Assembly (NCBI GenBank): GCA_030626845.1
Contig: DAOUTG010000008.1
Coordinates: forward strand, 1-59,665
DNA length: 59,665 nucleotides
Direction: 5' to 3'
Source: Methylococcaceae bacterium
GTDB lineage: Bacteria > Pseudomonadota > Gammaproteobacteria > Methylococcales > Methylomonadaceae
Position 1 is the stretch's first letter. Each line of letters starts with the position of its first letter. Position numbers and translations under genes: made by a program. Positions 27,069 through 36,452 of the stretch are shown here, one piece after another. Under the pieces are notes generated by a model. The model saw nothing but the letters and a program-made list of their open reading frames with translations. It was not told the origin of the DNA and searched no databases.

Positions 27069-27647
27069 ATGGCTCAAATTCAAACACAGTCTAATTTTTA
27101 TACACCAGAAGATTATCTTGATTTAGAAGCGCAAGCGACAGAAAAAAGTGAATATTATAATGGAGAAATTTTTAAAATGGCTGGCGGTAGTTTAAATCAT
27201 AATCAAATTTCTTTAAATATAAGTAGCGCATTAAACTTTGATCTTAAACGAAAAGATTATCGTGTCTGTATCGCAGATGTTAAATTATGGATACCGCAAA
27301 AAAATAGTTTTAATTATCCTGATGTAATGATTATTCCAAAACCACCTACTTTTTATAAGAATCGTAAAGATGTTGTGTTAAATCCTGTGGCGATTATTGA
27401 GGTACTTTCAGATTCGACCAAAGACTATGATCGTAGCGATAAATTTAGACAATATCGAAGCCTACCTTCGTTGCAAGACTATATTTTGGTAGATCAAGAT
27501 AAAGCCTATATTGAATATTTTAAAAAGACCGCAGCACATGAATGGCTTTTTATAGAAATTGATCATATAGATAAATCATTAAATTTAGCATCCATCAATA
27601 CCTCACTAAAACTGATAGATATTTACGATAATGTAGACTTTGATTAA
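27069..27647 (+). CDS. Uma2 family (DUF820) PD-(D/E)xK endonuclease-like protein
   Basis: A 192-residue Uma2 protein, a family abundant in cyanobacteria and some proteobacteria. Typical features are EDYLDLEAQATEKSEYYNGE at the N-terminus, NYPDVMII with the catalytic Asp, VAIIEVLSDSTKDYDRSDK with the Glu, and the C-terminal LQDYILVDQDKAYIEYF. Function is not established; Uma2 proteins are often solitary and mobile. A TATAAT sequence lies at about 27015 upstream. The next gene begins 18 nt behind, so they may be co-transcribed. Confidence 0.92.
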   Translation: MAQIQTQSNFYTPEDYLDLEAQATEKSEYYNGEIFKMAGGSLNHNQISLNISSALNFDLKRKDYRVCIADVKLWIPQKNSFNYPDVMIIPKPPTFYKNRKDVVLNPVAIIEVLSDSTKDYDRSDKFRQYRSLPSLQDYILVDQDKAYIEYFKKTAAHEWLFIEIDHIDKSLNLASINTSLKLIDIYDNVDFD

Positions 27648-27665
27648 CTTTTCTTTAACGCCCCT

Positions 27666-28823
27666 ATGTCTTTTTCAAAAACAATTTCTTTACCCACAGG
27701 CTCATTAAGTATTCAAATTAATGAATCTGAAAATTTATTTAATCAAACTATTGACTTTGCGGCACGTAATAATCCTAAGCGGGGTTTCTTATTTGTCAGT
27801 AAAGTATTAGCCAAACATTATCCATGCCGACCCGCTCAAATGCGAGCGAGTTACACAGATTTGGTTAATAAATTATTAAGGATTGAAACGGGTTCTAAAA
27901 AAATTATTTTTATAGGCATGGCAGAAACAGCAACGGCTTTGGGTTTAGGTGTTTATGAAACTTGGTTAAATAAGACCCAACAACAAGGGATTTATTGTCA
28001 AACGACCCGTTATTTTTTAGATAATCAGCCCTTTGTCGATTTTGAAGAAGCGCATAGTCATGCCACAGGGTTTTATTTATATTTACCTAAAAAGAAGATT
28101 GTTAGAGAAGTTTTTAATAGCGCGGATACTTTAGTTTTAATTGATGATGAAATTAGTACAGGCAATACTTTTGCTAATCTAATTAATGCTTATAAAAAAC
28201 TCAACCCAAGTTTAAAACGGGTTATTGTTCTTAGTTTATTAAATTTAACCAATGAGCAAGCACGCAATAAAGTAGCGGTTAAAACAGAGATAGCCGTTGA
28301 ATGGTTATCTATTTTATCAGGTCAATTTGAATTTACCTCTAATCCTGAGTTTAATTTTCATGCCACGCTGGTAGAAAGTAATCAACAATGTAAAAAATAT
28401 TTATTAAATGGTGATTATGGAAGGCTTGGGATTAATCAATACCTCCCTTCATTAACAGGGCAATTAGATAAATTAATCACCCGTTTTCAGCCTAAAGCCA
28501 AAATATTGGTCTTAGGAACAGGAGAATTTATTTATCATGCTTATTTAGTCGCTGTCGAATTAGAAAAGTATCAATTTAAAACTTATGTGCAATCAACGAC
28601 TCGTTCACCTCTCCTAATGGGTGATGCCATTGTGAGTTGTGTAACATTTCAGGATAATTATAAAGATGACATTAGCAATTATTTATATAATGCCGAAATG
28701 AATAACTATGATGCTATCATCGTTGTATATGAAACTTTAAAAACGACTGAGTTAACGCATTTAATCAAGCGTTTAAGTGCCGCTTCTGTCAAGATAACCA
28801 ATGGAACGGTTAGTTTTTCTTAA
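27666..28823 (+). CDS. Phosphoribosyltransferase with C-terminal TRSP domain
   Basis: A 385-residue protein with a phosphoribosyltransferase domain (PRTase_2 type) whose PRPP loop is LVLIDDEISTGNTFANLI (about residue 160). The C-terminal part contains the name-giving motif TTRSPLLMGDAIVS, so this is a TRSP-domain protein. Such proteins belong to the biosynthetic module described near tellurite-resistance/stress (ter) genes, together with an ATP-grasp ligase, HAD phosphatase and others, where a modified nucleoside-like product has been proposed. None of those partners is in this window, so it appears as an orphan. Confidence 0.88.
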   Translation: MSFSKTISLPTGSLSIQINESENLFNQTIDFAARNNPKRGFLFVSKVLAKHYPCRPAQMRASYTDLVNKLLRIETGSKKIIFIGMAETATALGLGVYETWLNKTQQQGIYCQTTRYFLDNQPFVDFEEAHSHATGFYLYLPKKKIVREVFNSADTLVLIDDEISTGNTFANLINAYKKLNPSLKRVIVLSLLNLTNEQARNKVAVKTEIAVEWLSILSGQFEFTSNPEFNFHATLVESNQQCKKYLLNGDYGRLGINQYLPSLTGQLDKLITRFQPKAKILVLGTGEFIYHAYLVAVELEKYQFKTYVQSTTRSPLLMGDAIVSCVTFQDNYKDDISNYLYNAEMNNYDAIIVVYETLKTTELTHLIKRLSAASVKITNGTVSFS

Positions 28824-28883
28824 GCTATCAATTTAAAGCGGGTAGCTGGCGTGAAAAAACAAGCGTTTCCATTTCTTGTTAAA

Positions 28884-28907
28884 AAGTAAAAAACTTATTT
28901 TTTACTT
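28884..28907 (+). terminator. Hairpin between the phosphoribosyltransferase and TagF-PP2C genes
   Basis: AAGTAAAAAA pairs perfectly with TTTTTTACTT over 10 bp around a 4-nt loop, leaving T-rich DNA in the stem. It is 60 bp past the stop of the previous gene and could be a weak terminator in either direction; it ends 25 bp before the chosen start of the next gene. Confidence 0.45.
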
Positions 28908-28932
28908 ATGTTGCGTAATATCAGGTAATAAT

Positions 28933-30369
28933 ATGTTAAACAAGTCAACTTTGATTCCTGGGTTTTATGGAAAACTGCCTATTTTAGGTGATTTTGTTTC
29001 TAGGCATTTACCTAAAGATTTTATAGAGCCTTGGGATAATTGGCTGCAACATTCTATCGCGGTTAGTAAGCAAGAATTAGGTGAAAATTGGTTAAAAACC
29101 TATTTAACCTGTCCCATATGGCGTTTTGCACTGACACCTGGTTTATGTGGAGAAAATGGCTGGATGGGCGTGATGATGCCTAGTGTTGATCGTGTTGGGC
29201 ATTATTTTCCCCTCACTATTGCCGTCCCCATTTCAGAACACAAACATTCTCCCTCCTTACTCTGTTTAAATAATGATTGGTATTTAGAATTAGAAAAAGT
29301 GGCTTTAACGGCATTAGAGGATGAATTAGATTTACATTCTTTGGCGTTATTACTCAATAATATTTCTACAGCTTCCGTCTCAACACTTCTAGCTCAAACT
29401 AATAAAAATAAAGAACATAACCCTTTTGCACCCTCTCATAGTCTTTGGTCAATTAAATCTCCTAATACGCATCAAAACATTCCATTTTCCCCCTTAGTAT
29501 TTAAAGGTTTCCCCCCTGTTAATGAATTTTCTAATTTATTAGGTTATCGTTTATTTGAGCGAAATAAGCCATTAATGATAGAAAAACCACATAACCTTAA
29601 ACAACAAACCCAATTAAAATTACAAAAATTCAATCAGCAATACTCGGACAATGCGATTAGCGTAGAAACGGGGCAACAAGAAAATAAACATTGGCGATCC
29701 TATGCCATAACAGATAAAGGAAACCGTAGACGTTATAATCAAGATGCTTTTTTAAACCGTCCTGATTTAGGGTTATGGGTGGTTGCAGATGGGATGGGAG
29801 GACATCAAGCGGGTGATGTTGCCAGTCGTATGATTGTTCATAAAATGAATGCTTTAGAATTAACTAAAGCACTTTATCCTTGTATTGATTTAGTTCAACA
29901 ATGTTTGCAACAAGTCAATCAAACTTTGCGTCTTTTTGCTAAAGAAATATTTGCAGGACAAACAGTCGGCAGTACAGTGATTGCCTTATTAGCAAATGAC
30001 AACCATTTTTCTTATCTATGGGCGGGTGATAGTCGTTTATACCGCTTACGAAATCAAAAACTAGAACAGTTATCAGTTGATCATAGTGAAAAAAATGAAG
30101 GGCTTTTTTTTTCACCTAGAAATAATCATGCAATTACCCGTGCAGTCGGTGCTTTTGATGAACTAGAACTTGATTCTGCGGTTGTCGAGGGACGTTCTGG
30201 AGATAAATTTTTATTATGTAGTGATGGCTTAGATAATGAAGTCCTGTTTCACGAAATTGAACAAATTATGAATAATGATTATCAAACAAATGTTAATGGG
30301 TTAATCTCCCTAACATTAAGTCGAGAAGCAAGAGATAATGTCACGGTTTTAGTGGTTGAAGTTTTATAG
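28933..30369 (+). CDS. TagF-PP2C fusion (type VI secretion regulator)
   Basis: The ATG at 28933 (AGG upstream) is preferred over one at 28876, giving 478 residues. Residues 1-215 are TagF/ImpM: GFYGKLPILGDFVSRHLP, WRFALTPGLCG and MMPSVDRVGHYFPLTIA. Residues about 235-478 are a complete PP2C phosphatase: NRRRYNQDAF, LWVVADGMGGHQAGDVAS, YLWAGDSRLYRL, LLCSDGLDNE and ARDNVTVLVVE hold the metal-binding Asps. In type VI secretion, PppA removes the phosphate that PpkA adds to Fha1, and TagF represses firing independently; here both brakes are on one chain. No other type VI gene is in the window. Confidence 0.93.
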   Translation: MLNKSTLIPGFYGKLPILGDFVSRHLPKDFIEPWDNWLQHSIAVSKQELGENWLKTYLTCPIWRFALTPGLCGENGWMGVMMPSVDRVGHYFPLTIAVPISEHKHSPSLLCLNNDWYLELEKVALTALEDELDLHSLALLLNNISTASVSTLLAQTNKNKEHNPFAPSHSLWSIKSPNTHQNIPFSPLVFKGFPPVNEFSNLLGYRLFERNKPLMIEKPHNLKQQTQLKLQKFNQQYSDNAISVETGQQENKHWRSYAITDKGNRRRYNQDAFLNRPDLGLWVVADGMGGHQAGDVASRMIVHKMNALELTKALYPCIDLVQQCLQQVNQTLRLFAKEIFAGQTVGSTVIALLANDNHFSYLWAGDSRLYRLRNQKLEQLSVDHSEKNEGLFFSPRNNHAITRAVGAFDELELDSAVVEGRSGDKFLLCSDGLDNEVLFHEIEQIMNNDYQTNVNGLISLTLSREARDNVTVLVVEVL

Positions 30370-30378
30370 GAATAAATA

Positions 30379-31332
30379 ATGAAAACAGTTTTATTAACAG
30401 GGAGTAGTGGTTTTATTGGACAAGTTTTATTACAACGCTTACAAGAGAGTGCTATTAATGTTAACAACTTAGTACGAAATAATCATATTGAAATACCTAA
30501 TAAAATTTTCTTGGATTTAACTGAAAACTGGTTAATTAATCCTTGTGAAGGCGTTGACACCGTATTTCACTTAGCAGGAAAAGCCCATGCTTTATCAGAA
30601 GTTTCTCAAGATAATGCCCAATATCAACAAATTAATACTCAGGCTACACGCAAATTATTGGAAGCTGCACAACAAGCAGGCGTTAAACGATTTATCTTTT
30701 TTAGTAGTGTTAAGGCCGTAGGGGATAGTGAAATACTGCAAAACGAAACCAGTCAATTACCAGCCGATACACCTTATGGGCAATCTAAATATGCCGCAGA
30801 ACAACTTGTTTTACAAGGTAATTATGTCCTGCATCCTGTTGTTATTCGTCCTTGTATGGTTTATGGAAATTCAAAAAAAGGTAATTTGCCAAAAATGATT
30901 AACGCGATTGTCCGTGGTTTTTTCCCTCCTTTACCTGAAGTTAATAATCACCGATCAATGGTTCATGTTGAAGATATTGTTCAAGCAGCTTTATTAGCCG
31001 CAAACACATCAAAGGCAGCAGGAGAAATTTATATTGTCTCAGATGGTCAAGATTATTCATCACGACAACTTTATGAATTGATTTGTAAGGCACTCAATAA
31101 ATCAATTTCTCGGTTTAGCATTCCATTGATTGTGCTAAATTTTTTGGCTAAATTAGGCGACATCATTGGAAAATTATTAGCACGGCGATTTATTTTTGAT
31201 TCAGATACCCAACAAAAATTATTAGGTTCTGCGCGTTATTCATCCCAGAAAATTGAAAATGAATTAGGCTTTAAGGCAAAATATTCTTTGCAGCAATCAT
31301 TGCCTGAAATTATTCATTATTTAAATCCTTAA
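30379..31332 (+). CDS. NAD-dependent epimerase/dehydratase (UDP-sugar epimerase type)
   Basis: A 317-residue extended short-chain dehydrogenase with the Rossmann start VLLTGSSGFIGQVLLQRL and the catalytic pair in TPYGQSKYAAEQL (YxxxK). The Ser of FFSSVKAVG completes the triad. The following genes for a WecA-like transferase and WbpM-like dehydratase show that it works in surface polysaccharide (O-antigen or capsule) synthesis, where such an enzyme interconverts UDP-N-acetylhexosamines or reduces a 4-keto sugar. It begins 9 nt behind the TagF-PP2C gene. The exact substrate cannot be read from sequence. Confidence 0.88.
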   Translation: MKTVLLTGSSGFIGQVLLQRLQESAINVNNLVRNNHIEIPNKIFLDLTENWLINPCEGVDTVFHLAGKAHALSEVSQDNAQYQQINTQATRKLLEAAQQAGVKRFIFFSSVKAVGDSEILQNETSQLPADTPYGQSKYAAEQLVLQGNYVLHPVVIRPCMVYGNSKKGNLPKMINAIVRGFFPPLPEVNNHRSMVHVEDIVQAALLAANTSKAAGEIYIVSDGQDYSSRQLYELICKALNKSISRFSIPLIVLNFLAKLGDIIGKLLARRFIFDSDTQQKLLGSARYSSQKIENELGFKAKYSLQQSLPEIIHYLNP

Positions 31333-31345
31333 ACACATCCAAATA

Positions 31346-31465
31346 CAATGGCAAGAAAAAATAAAAGCTTTGTTATCGCTAAAAATTATGAAACAAGTCG
31401 GTATGAAAATAGAGACTATTATCCAAATGACAGGCTTATCAAAAAAACAAATCAATGACGTATAA
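31346..31465 (+). pseudogene. C-terminal remnant of an Rpn/PD-(D/E)xK transposase-like gene
   Basis: In the 137-bp gap between the epimerase and the transferase, 39 codons read QWQEKIKALLSLKIMKQVGM, then KIETIIQMTGLSKKQINDV to a TAA. The pattern GMKIETIIQMTGLSKKQI is the usual C-terminal end of Rpn-type recombination-promoting nucleases (lengthy proteins of about 300 residues). No start, nuclease core or inverted repeats remain. The fragment is read in another frame from both neighbours. It shows that a mobile-type gene once lay here and was lost. Confidence 0.6.
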
Positions 31466-31468
31466 TTT

Positions 31469-32530
31469 ATGTTAATTATACTTATTTTGTTGATTTCTTT
31501 TTTATCAACCTACCTGATAACGTCTTTAATTCATCAATACGCACTCAATAAAAATCTACTGGATATTCCCAATGAGCGCAGCTCTCATGAAATTCCTACT
31601 CCAAGAGGGGGCGGTTTATCCGTGGTCATTGTTTTTTTAATCACGCTTTTGGGGCTTCAACAATTTAATATTATTTTACTTGCAGATAATGCGTTGATAG
31701 GGATTGTTGTTTCAAGTGTCTTAGTTGCCTCAATTGGTTTTTGGGATGACCATCAATCTATTCCTGCACGTTGGCGATTTGCCGTTCATATTATTGCAAG
31801 CTTAGTCATTTTAGTTTGTATTCCTCAACTTCCCCCCCTTAATTTTTTTGGAATAACACTCAACTTATCTATTTTTGGTTATATTTTTTATACCTTCGTT
31901 TTAGCTTGGCTATTGAATTTATATAATTTTATGGATGGCATTGATGGGTTTGCAAGTTCAGAGGCGATTAGTGTCAGCTTAAGTGCAGCCTTATTATTGT
32001 TAATACAAGGTGATACGCAATGGAATTTGGTTTTAATCCTTTTATCTATTTGTGTTGCAGGGTTTTTAATTTGGAACTGGCCTCATGCAAAAATATTTAT
32101 GGGCGATGCTTGTAGTGGTTTTCTAGGGTTTATTTTAGGGGTATTAGCTTTAATGACGACATTAGAGGGAATGATTAATCTGTGGAGTTGGTTTATTTTA
32201 TTAGCTCTTTTCATTACTGACTCATCAGTCACCTTAGGTAGCCGTATTTTAAAAGGGGAAAAGTGGTATCAAGCACATTGCACTCATGCTTATCAATATT
32301 ATGCCTTGAAATTAATTGAAAAATTTGAACAACAAGGACTGGAAAAATCAGTGGCTAGAACTTCCGCTCATCAACAAATAAATTTTAGCTTAATTTTAAT
32401 CAATATTTTTTGGCTTTTACCTTGGGCAATGATGGCAAATTTTTATCCTTCGTGGAGTTTTATGTTGATGATTTTAGCTTATATCCCGTTAATTTTTATC
32501 GTCAAACAGCTTAGAAAACGCTATGCTTAA
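31469..32530 (+). CDS. WecA-like undecaprenyl-phosphate sugar-1-phosphate transferase (glycosyltransferase 4 family)
   Basis: A 353-residue membrane enzyme with about ten helices. It starts polysaccharide synthesis by moving a sugar phosphate onto undecaprenyl phosphate. Motifs: NERSSHEIPTPRGGGLSVV (cytoplasmic loop 1), NLYNFMDGIDGFASSEA (metal-binding Asp pair) and FMGDACSGFLGFILG. The set is that of WecA/WbpL proteins. It overlaps the following dehydratase gene by 8 nt. Taken with that gene, it is part of a lipid-linked oligosaccharide pathway that also needs UppP (13.7 kb) for carrier recycling. Confidence 0.93.
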   Translation: MLIILILLISFLSTYLITSLIHQYALNKNLLDIPNERSSHEIPTPRGGGLSVVIVFLITLLGLQQFNIILLADNALIGIVVSSVLVASIGFWDDHQSIPARWRFAVHIIASLVILVCIPQLPPLNFFGITLNLSIFGYIFYTFVLAWLLNLYNFMDGIDGFASSEAISVSLSAALLLLIQGDTQWNLVLILLSICVAGFLIWNWPHAKIFMGDACSGFLGFILGVLALMTTLEGMINLWSWFILLALFITDSSVTLGSRILKGEKWYQAHCTHAYQYYALKLIEKFEQQGLEKSVARTSAHQQINFSLILINIFWLLPWAMMANFYPSWSFMLMILAYIPLIFIVKQLRKRYA

Positions 32531-34502
32531 TCGCTCAATTAATAGCATGATTGAATGGTTTTTAGCTCTTTCTCGAAATAAAAAAGCCGCTCTTCTAATT
32601 AGTGTTGATATAGTTTTTGCGATAACCGCATTGTGGGTCGCATTTTCATTACGTTTAGGGGTTTTTTATCAGCCTGTTGATGAAATCGGTTATTTTTTTA
32701 TTGCCGCCCCCATTATCGCCGTCCCTGTTTTCATAAAACTAGGACTTTATCGGGCGATTATCCGCTACATGGGAATTAAAGCCTTATGGACAATTATTCA
32801 AGCAACCACATTTTACGCCCTTCTTTTTGCTACTTGTGTTTTTTATTCAGGGGTCGGTAGTATTCCACGAACCGTACCGACTTTAAACTGGATGATTATG
32901 CTATTACTGGTTTGTTGTAGTCGATTTTTTGCACGATGGCTATTAAGAGAAAATTATTCTCGGGTGATTCATAGACAAAGAGGCAATGAACAGGGAAAAA
33001 AAAATGTGGTTATTTATGGGGCAGGTAATGCAGGGGTACAACTCGCCTCTGCATTAATTCATGGACATGAATTTAAAGCCGTTGCCTTTATTGATGACAA
33101 AAAATCACTCCACAAACAAAAAGTTAATGATTTAAGGATTTATCCTTTCAGTGCATTAGAACAGCTTATCGCGCGTTATAAAGTCAGCGATGTACTATTA
33201 GCGATTCCCTCTGCAGGGGGGGCACGACGCAGTGAAATTATTCGATTATTAGAACCCCACTCTGTCCATGTTCGTACTATGCCTGATATTAACGAAATAG
33301 CACGGGGTAGATTAACCTTTGATACTTTACGTGAAGTCGATATTGGTGATTTATTAGGCCGAGAAAGTGTGCCACCTAACGAGGCCTTATTACATGCTAA
33401 TATCCGCGATAAAGTTATCATGGTGACAGGGGCTGGCGGGTCAATAGGCTCTGAATTATGTAGCCAAATCATTGAAAATAAACCGTGCTGTTTGGTTCTT
33501 TTTGAAATGAGTGAGTTTCAACTCTATCATATTGAAAAAAAATTAGCAGCAATAAACGCAGAAAATTGCCGAATTATACCTATTCTAGGTTCAATCAGGG
33601 ATAAAAACCGCCTTGAGCAGGTTTGCAAGGCTTTTGCGATTCAGACTATTTATCATGCAGCCGCTTACAAACATGTTCCCTTAGTTGAACAAAACCCGGC
33701 GCAAGCGATTTGGAATAATATCTTTGGTACGCTAACCCTTGCACAAACTGCGATTAAGTTTAAGGTCGAAACCTTTGTCCTTATTTCTACAGATAAAGCC
33801 GTGCGCCCAACAAATACCATGGGTGCGACAAAGCGTTTTGCTGAGTTAATTTTACAAGCGTTAAGTCAAAAACCTGAGCATTATCAACAGACCCGTTTTA
33901 CGATGGTTAGATTTGGCAATGTTTTAGGCTCATCAGGTTCAGTTGTCCCTTTATTTCGAGAGCAAATTGCTAAAGGTGGACCTGTGACGGTAACGGACAA
34001 ACGTATTATTCGTTATTTTATGACTATTCCAGAGGCCGCTGAATTAGTCATTCAAGCAGGGGCAATGGGACAAGGAGGCGATGTCTTTGTTTTAGATATG
34101 GGAACACCGATTCATATTGTTGAACTCGCTCGGAAAATGATTCATTTAAGTGGTTTTAATGTTAAAGATCAATCCCAACCTCAGGGGGATATAGAAATTA
34201 TTTATACAGGGCTTAGACCCGGTGAAAAACTCTATGAAGAATTGTTAATTGGTAATAATGTTTCCCCAACACAGCATGAAAAAATTATGCGGGCAGAAGA
34301 GGCTGTGATTGCTTGGGATGAATTAAGCTTACTTTTAACAACATTAGAAAAAAAAGTAACTATTAATGATTTTGAAGCGGTACGAGAATTATTAAAACAA
34401 GTGGTAACAGGTTTCAATCCACAATGTGCCATTGTTGATGAAGTGAGCTTAGGTTTGCAAAGGTTAGAAGAAAACACCCTACACGATCATGCAAACAGCT
34501 AA
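32523..34502 (+). CDS. WbpM-like nucleoside-diphosphate sugar 4,6-dehydratase
   Basis: A 659-residue protein. About four N-terminal membrane helices (residues 20-130) and a CoA-binding-like domain (VVIYGAGNAGVQLASALIHG) precede the dehydratase domain, which has MVTGAGGSIGSELCSQI and the catalytic stretch STDKAVRPTNTMGATKR. The residue normally Tyr in short-chain dehydrogenases is Met here, the diagnostic SMK-type site of WbpM. The enzyme converts UDP-GlcNAc to the 4-keto-6-deoxy form, the first step of rare amino-sugars. It overlaps the WecA-like gene by 8 nt and is the last of the cluster. Confidence 0.94.
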   Translation: MLNRSINSMIEWFLALSRNKKAALLISVDIVFAITALWVAFSLRLGVFYQPVDEIGYFFIAAPIIAVPVFIKLGLYRAIIRYMGIKALWTIIQATTFYALLFATCVFYSGVGSIPRTVPTLNWMIMLLLVCCSRFFARWLLRENYSRVIHRQRGNEQGKKNVVIYGAGNAGVQLASALIHGHEFKAVAFIDDKKSLHKQKVNDLRIYPFSALEQLIARYKVSDVLLAIPSAGGARRSEIIRLLEPHSVHVRTMPDINEIARGRLTFDTLREVDIGDLLGRESVPPNEALLHANIRDKVIMVTGAGGSIGSELCSQIIENKPCCLVLFEMSEFQLYHIEKKLAAINAENCRIIPILGSIRDKNRLEQVCKAFAIQTIYHAAAYKHVPLVEQNPAQAIWNNIFGTLTLAQTAIKFKVETFVLISTDKAVRPTNTMGATKRFAELILQALSQKPEHYQQTRFTMVRFGNVLGSSGSVVPLFREQIAKGGPVTVTDKRIIRYFMTIPEAAELVIQAGAMGQGGDVFVLDMGTPIHIVELARKMIHLSGFNVKDQSQPQGDIEIIYTGLRPGEKLYEELLIGNNVSPTQHEKIMRAEEAVIAWDELSLLLTTLEKKVTINDFEAVRELLKQVVTGFNPQCAIVDEVSLGLQRLEENTLHDHANS

Positions 34503-34557
34503 TTTTAAAGGTATAATAATCAATTAACTTAAAGTTCTAAAACAATGGGGAAGTCGT

Positions 34558-35814
34558 GTGGATATTAAAGCATATATGCACCAACTTGGCATACAAGCCA
34601 AACAAGCTGGGCGAGAAATTAGTAAAGCCGATAGCATAAAAAAAAATAAAGCTTTACTTGAAATTGCAAAGCAACTTGAATTGCAGCATGATTTCTTAAC
34701 CTCAGAAAATCAAAAAGATTTAGAGAAAGGAAAAGAAAAAGGGTTAGATGCAGCATTACTAGATAGATTAGAGTTAACAGCCCCAAGAATTACCGCAATG
34801 ATTGAGGGATTGAAACAAATTGCAGGATTACCAGATCCTGTCGGTGAAATCAGTCAATTAAGTTATCGCCCTAGCGGTATTCAGGTTGGACAAATGCGTG
34901 TCCCTTTAGGGGTTATTGGTATTATTTATGAATCACGTCCTAATGTAACGATTGATGCCGCTGCATTATGCCTAAAATCAGGTAATGCGTGTATTTTACG
35001 AGGCGGGTCTGAGTCTATTCACTCTAACCAAGCCATTGCAACTTGTATTACTCAAGGTTTGGAAATCGCAGGACTGCCAAAAGAAATCGTTCAAGTGGTT
35101 AAAACGACAGATAGAGCCGCTGTCGGTGAATTGATTACCCTAAAAGATTATGTGGATGTGATTGTTCCTAGAGGGGGTAAAAGCCTGATAGAGCGCATTT
35201 CTAAACAAGCCACCATTGCGGTTATTAAACATTTAGATGGGATTTGTCATGTTTATATTGATGATAAAGCCGATATAAATAAAGCCATTGCGATTGCAGT
35301 TAATTCTAAAACCCATCGTTATGGGGTTTGTAATGCAATGGAAACGCTACTTATTGCAGAAACTATGGCAGCAACTATACTACCTCTATTAGTTGAAAAA
35401 TATAAAGAAGCAGGCGTTGAGCTTCGGGGGTGTGCTAAAACTTGTGCTTTAATTTCCCCTTGTTTAGCAGCAACTGAAGAAGATTGGCAAACAGAATATC
35501 TAGCCCCCATATTATCCATCAAAATAGTGACTAATATAGAGGAAGCGATTACGCATATTAATCATTATAGTTCAGCCCATACGGAATCAATTATTACTGA
35601 AGATTATACTTTAGCACGACGTTTTCTACGTGAAGTTGATTCTAGTTCAGTGATGGTCAATGCCTCAACCCGTTTTGCCGATGGGTTTGAATATGGCTTA
35701 GGGGCTGAAATAGGAATTAGTACCGATAAACTTCATGCACGAGGACCTGTGGGCTTAGAAGGATTAACTACGCTAAAATATATCGTTTTAGGTGACGGTC
35801 AAATTCGTCCTTAA
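34558..35814 (+). CDS. proA: Glutamate-5-semialdehyde dehydrogenase (gamma-glutamyl phosphate reductase)
   Basis: ProA reduces gamma-glutamyl phosphate in proline synthesis. It starts at GTG with GGGGAAG a few nt upstream, giving 418 residues. Motifs: [45 protein letters not shown] with the catalytic Cys, [20 protein letters not shown] and [19 protein letters not shown]. The gene is followed after 2 nt by nadD, as is common in gammaproteobacteria. proB is not visible here. Confidence 0.97.
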   Translation: MDIKAYMHQLGIQAKQAGREISKADSIKKNKALLEIAKQLELQHDFLTSENQKDLEKGKEKGLDAALLDRLELTAPRITAMIEGLKQIAGLPDPVGEISQLSYRPSGIQVGQMRVPLGVIGIIYESRPNVTIDAAALCLKSGNACILRGGSESIHSNQAIATCITQGLEIAGLPKEIVQVVKTTDRAAVGELITLKDYVDVIVPRGGKSLIERISKQATIAVIKHLDGICHVYIDDKADINKAIAIAVNSKTHRYGVCNAMETLLIAETMAATILPLLVEKYKEAGVELRGCAKTCALISPCLAATEEDWQTEYLAPILSIKIVTNIEEAITHINHYSSAHTESIITEDYTLARRFLREVDSSSVMVNASTRFADGFEYGLGAEIGISTDKLHARGPVGLEGLTTLKYIVLGDGQIRP

Positions 35815-35816
35815 TA

Positions 35817-36452
35817 ATGATCGCTATTTATGGTGGAACATTTAATCCTATACATTTGGGGCATTTACGGGTTGCTTTAGAAATTAAGGAAACCTTTGAA
35901 TTTGATGAAATTCGTTTTATCCCTTGCTATCAACCCGCCCTTAAAAATAAACCCTTAGTGACAGCTTCGATGCGTCTTAAAATGCTAGAACTAGCGATAG
36001 CAGGGCAGCAGGGGTTTGTTTGTGATAGTCGAGAACTAGATAGAGCTGGGACATCATACATGGTGGATACACTTGCCTCATTGCGGGATGAATTTCAAAC
36101 AGAATCTTTAGCTTTATTAATCGGAAATGACGCATTTATTAGCCTAGAAAAATGGTATCAATGGCAAAAGTTATTCGATTATTCACATGTCATTGTAATG
36201 ACTCGCCCCGATAGTTGTAAAATACCGCTTGTTCCTTTTTTAAAACCGCGATTTATAAATAATCCCGCCCTATTAAAGCAGACTTTAGCAGGAAAATTAT
36301 ATTTTCAAAAGGTTACTCAACTGGCTATTTCTTCGACAAAAATAAGACATTTACTAGCAACAGCGCATAGTTCTCGGTTTTTAATCCCAGACAACGTGAT
36401 AAACTATATACAACAAAATCAACTTTACAGGAATTTGAATGCAAACCAATGA
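35817..36452 (+). CDS. nadD: Nicotinate-mononucleotide adenylyltransferase
   Basis: NadD makes deamido-NAD from nicotinate mononucleotide. The 211-residue protein has the nucleotidyltransferase start AIYGGTFNPIHLGHLRVA and the ISSTKIRHLL motif near the C-terminus. It overlaps rsfS by 14 nt. Length is standard. Confidence 0.96.
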   Translation: MIAIYGGTFNPIHLGHLRVALEIKETFEFDEIRFIPCYQPALKNKPLVTASMRLKMLELAIAGQQGFVCDSRELDRAGTSYMVDTLASLRDEFQTESLALLIGNDAFISLEKWYQWQKLFDYSHVIVMTRPDSCKIPLVPFLKPRFINNPALLKQTLAGKLYFQKVTQLAISSTKIRHLLATAHSSRFLIPDNVINYIQQNQLYRNLNANQ

